Shown piece after piece: positions 5,409 through 6,819 of a DNA stretch of 6,819 nt. The notes under the pieces were generated by a model. The model saw only the letters and a list, made by a program, of their open reading frames with translations. It did not search any database and was not told the DNA's origin. The position numbers and the translations under genes are program-made. This DNA is from Bacteroidaceae bacterium (GTDB lineage Bacteria > Bacteroidota > Bacteroidia > Bacteroidales > Bacteroidaceae). Numbering within the stretch: the stretch's first letter is position 1; each line of letters begins with the position of its first letter. Where the stretch lies: the NCBI GenBank assembly GCA_017961965.1, contig JAGCWG010000446.1, positions 1 through 6,819 of the forward strand. The letters are read 5' to 3'.

Positions 5409-6454
5409 CCATTGTAATTCTCAACTGGAATGGTTCTGCCATGATGCGCAAGTACCTTCCTTCGGTTATAGAAAATAGTTATGGTGACGTTATTGTGGCA
5501 GACAATGCTTCAACGGACGACTCCATCGAGATGCTAAGGACAGATTTTCCATCCGTCCGCACCATCATACTTGACGACAACTATGGTTTTGCAGGTGGTT
5601 ACAATAAGGCTCTTGCACAACTTCCAGAATATGAATACTACGTGCTTCTCAACTCCGACGTGCTTATCGCTCAAAAGGATTGGGACAAGGTATTGACAGA
5701 TTATATGGATGTTCATCCTGAATGTGCAGCATGTCAGCCAAAGTTGCTTGACCTTAAAAAGTGCCATCTTTCATCTGATGGAGATACCCTCACTGGAAAA
5801 AGTGATTACTTTGAGTACGCTGGAGCATCTGGTGGTTTTCTTGACCAGTATGGCTATCCATTCTGCAGAGGACGAATACTTGGTACTGTTGAAGAAGACA
5901 AAGGACAATATGATGATATCTGTTCCGTACTATGGGCAACAGGAGCTGCTCTCTTTGTGAGGGCAAGTGACTGGAGGAAGAGTGGTGGACTTGACGAGCG
6001 TTTCTTTGCCCACATGGAAGAGATTGACCTATGTTGGCGACTACGCACAATGGGAAAGGACATCGTGTGCATACCACAGAGTACCGCTTACCACCTTGGA
6101 GGAGCTACTCTCAACCAAGGCAATCCACGCAAGACGTTCCTCAATTTCCGCAACAACCTCCTCATGCTATATAAGAATCTGCCACAGGAGGAACTTCACA
6201 ACGTGATGTTTGTGCGTGCCATACTCGACTACGTAGCCGCATTCCAGTTCCTTGCCAAGTTTGACCTCGGTAACTTTAAGGCAGTATTCAAGGCTCGTCG
6301 CTCATTCTACAAGTTGAAGCCGACTTACAAGCCTATCCGCAAGGAACTTCTTCAAAAGCGCAAGACAGGACACGTTCCCGAACGCTATGACATCAGTATC
6401 ATCTGGCAGTACTATGCCAAGGGAGTGAAACGATTTAATCAAATAAAGTATTAA
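5396..6454 (+). CDS. Family 2 glycosyltransferase, WbbL/rhamnosyltransferase-like
   Basis: The 352-residue product is a GT-A fold glycosyltransferase that would move a sugar from a nucleotide-sugar donor onto a growing glycan at the cytoplasmic face of the inner membrane. Visible motifs: the start VAIVILNWNG (4-13), the nucleotide-binding DNASTDDS (36-43), the glycine-rich NYGFAGGYN (62-70), the DxD-equivalent NSDV (86-89), WATGAALFVR (180-189), the acceptor-side HMEEIDLCWR (206-215) with likely catalytic acidic residues, and YHLGGATL (232-239). The C-terminal 110 residues are basic and helical, with no clear membrane span. Similarity is to WbbL-type rhamnosyltransferases; donor and acceptor cannot be read from sequence. 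Residues about 119-137 look like an insertion relative to relatives. The gene overlaps mtaB by 13 bases and sod follows 23 bases later, so it lies inside an operon rather than in a glycan gene cluster. Confidence 0.9.
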   Translation: MRKVAIVILNWNGSAMMRKYLPSVIENSYGDVIVADNASTDDSIEMLRTDFPSVRTIILDDNYGFAGGYNKALAQLPEYEYYVLLNSDVLIAQKDWDKVLTDYMDVHPECAACQPKLLDLKKCHLSSDGDTLTGKSDYFEYAGASGGFLDQYGYPFCRGRILGTVEEDKGQYDDICSVLWATGAALFVRASDWRKSGGLDERFFAHMEEIDLCWRLRTMGKDIVCIPQSTAYHLGGATLNQGNPRKTFLNFRNNLLMLYKNLPQEELHNVMFVRAILDYVAAFQFLAKFDLGNFKAVFKARRSFYKLKPTYKPIRKELLQKRKTGHVPERYDISIIWQYYAKGVKRFNQIKY

Positions 6455-6477
6455 CCGTTAAAAACAAAATCAGAACT

Positions 6478-6819
6478 ATGAACATTGAAATGCCAAGGCT
6501 TCCTTATGCTAATGATGCATTGGAGCCAGTAATTAGTGAAGAAACAATAGGTTTCCACTACGGAAAGCACCTTCAGAACTATGTTAATGCACTCGCTTCT
6601 CTTGTCAAGGGTACGGAGTATGAGGGAATGAGTGTGGAGGACATTGTGCGCAAAGCACCAGACGGACCTGTCTTTAATAATGCTGGTCAGGTTCTCAACC
6701 ATACTTTGTATTTCACACAGTTACGTCCTCTAGGAAAGGAGTTGAAGATGAGCATACTTGATGCAATTAAGTTGAACGTATATTGGCATAATTCTGCAAA
6801 GGATACGAACAAACCAAAT
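6478..6819 (+). CDS. Superoxide dismutase (Fe/Mn family), N-terminal 114 codons, cut by window edge
   Basis: The enzyme converts superoxide to hydrogen peroxide and oxygen in the cytoplasm, important for a mainly anaerobic organism exposed to air. The start MNIEMPRLPYANDALEPVIS is the classic Fe/Mn superoxide dismutase N-terminus. Two metal ligands are visible: His27 in FHYGKHLQNYV and His75 in AGQVLNHTLYF; the other two (Asp and His) lie beyond the edge. The family is about 190-200 residues, so a little over half is present. Up to about Ile97 (SILDAI) the protein follows the family. After that the frame reads KLNVYWHNSAKDTNKPN, which does not look like the expected FGSF-x-x-FKK region, whereas another frame does (see findings). 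No promoter or Shine-Dalgarno sequence is seen in the 23-base gap after the glycosyltransferase gene, so it is probably read from the mtaB promoter. Metal preference (sodB or sodA type) cannot be decided here. Confidence 0.92.
   Translation, partial: MNIEMPRLPYANDALEPVISEETIGFHYGKHLQNYVNALASLVKGTEYEGMSVEDIVRKAPDGPVFNNAGQVLNHTLYFTQLRPLGKELKMSILDAIKLNVYWHNSAKDTNKPN

Noticed and set aside
6451..6702. Minus-strand 83-codon frame over the start of the superoxide dismutase gene
   Set aside because: The plus strand there encodes a clear superoxide dismutase N-terminus with both expected His ligands.

Overview
The window looks like a short chromosomal contig from a Bacteroidales bacterium, most likely Prevotella or a close relative. 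Four things point there: the proteins read like Bacteroidales versions of Mfd, MtaB, a family 2 glycosyltransferase and Fe/Mn superoxide dismutase; a DUF4861 protein, a family typical of Bacteroidota, is present; starts mostly lack Shine-Dalgarno sequences; and sequences matching the Bacteroidota -7 promoter element (TAnnTTTG) lie upstream of the genes. Genes are cut at both edges. The species is inferred from protein appearance only.

Layout. Left block, minus strand: positions 1-2075 hold the first ~690 codons of mfd (transcription-repair coupling factor), which runs off the left edge just before its DEEQ box. Next, 2312-3577 encodes a secreted DUF4861 protein, with a hairpin between it and mfd. 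Positions 3578-4109 form a divergent intergenic region of about 530 bases. It carries a promoter for each direction, a tandem array of an 11-base unit, several inverted repeats, and a possible tiny membrane-protein gene behind its own -7 box. Right block, plus strand: mtaB (4110-5408, tRNA ms2t6A methylthiotransferase), a GT2 glycosyltransferase (5396-6454, overlapping mtaB by 13 bases), and the first 114 codons of a superoxide dismutase gene (6478 to the right edge). These three are probably co-transcribed from the TATCTTTG promoter at 4084.

The genes are mostly housekeeping: repair of transcription-blocking lesions, tRNA modification at A37, surface or envelope glycan synthesis, and superoxide removal. 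Nothing in the coding part is a clearly new system. The least explained sequence is the divergent intergenic region. The two most useful annotation points are the missing ATG of mfd (a TTG start overlapped by an upstream reading frame) and an apparent loss of reading frame in the last ~50 bases of the superoxide dismutase gene, which may be sequence error at a contig end.
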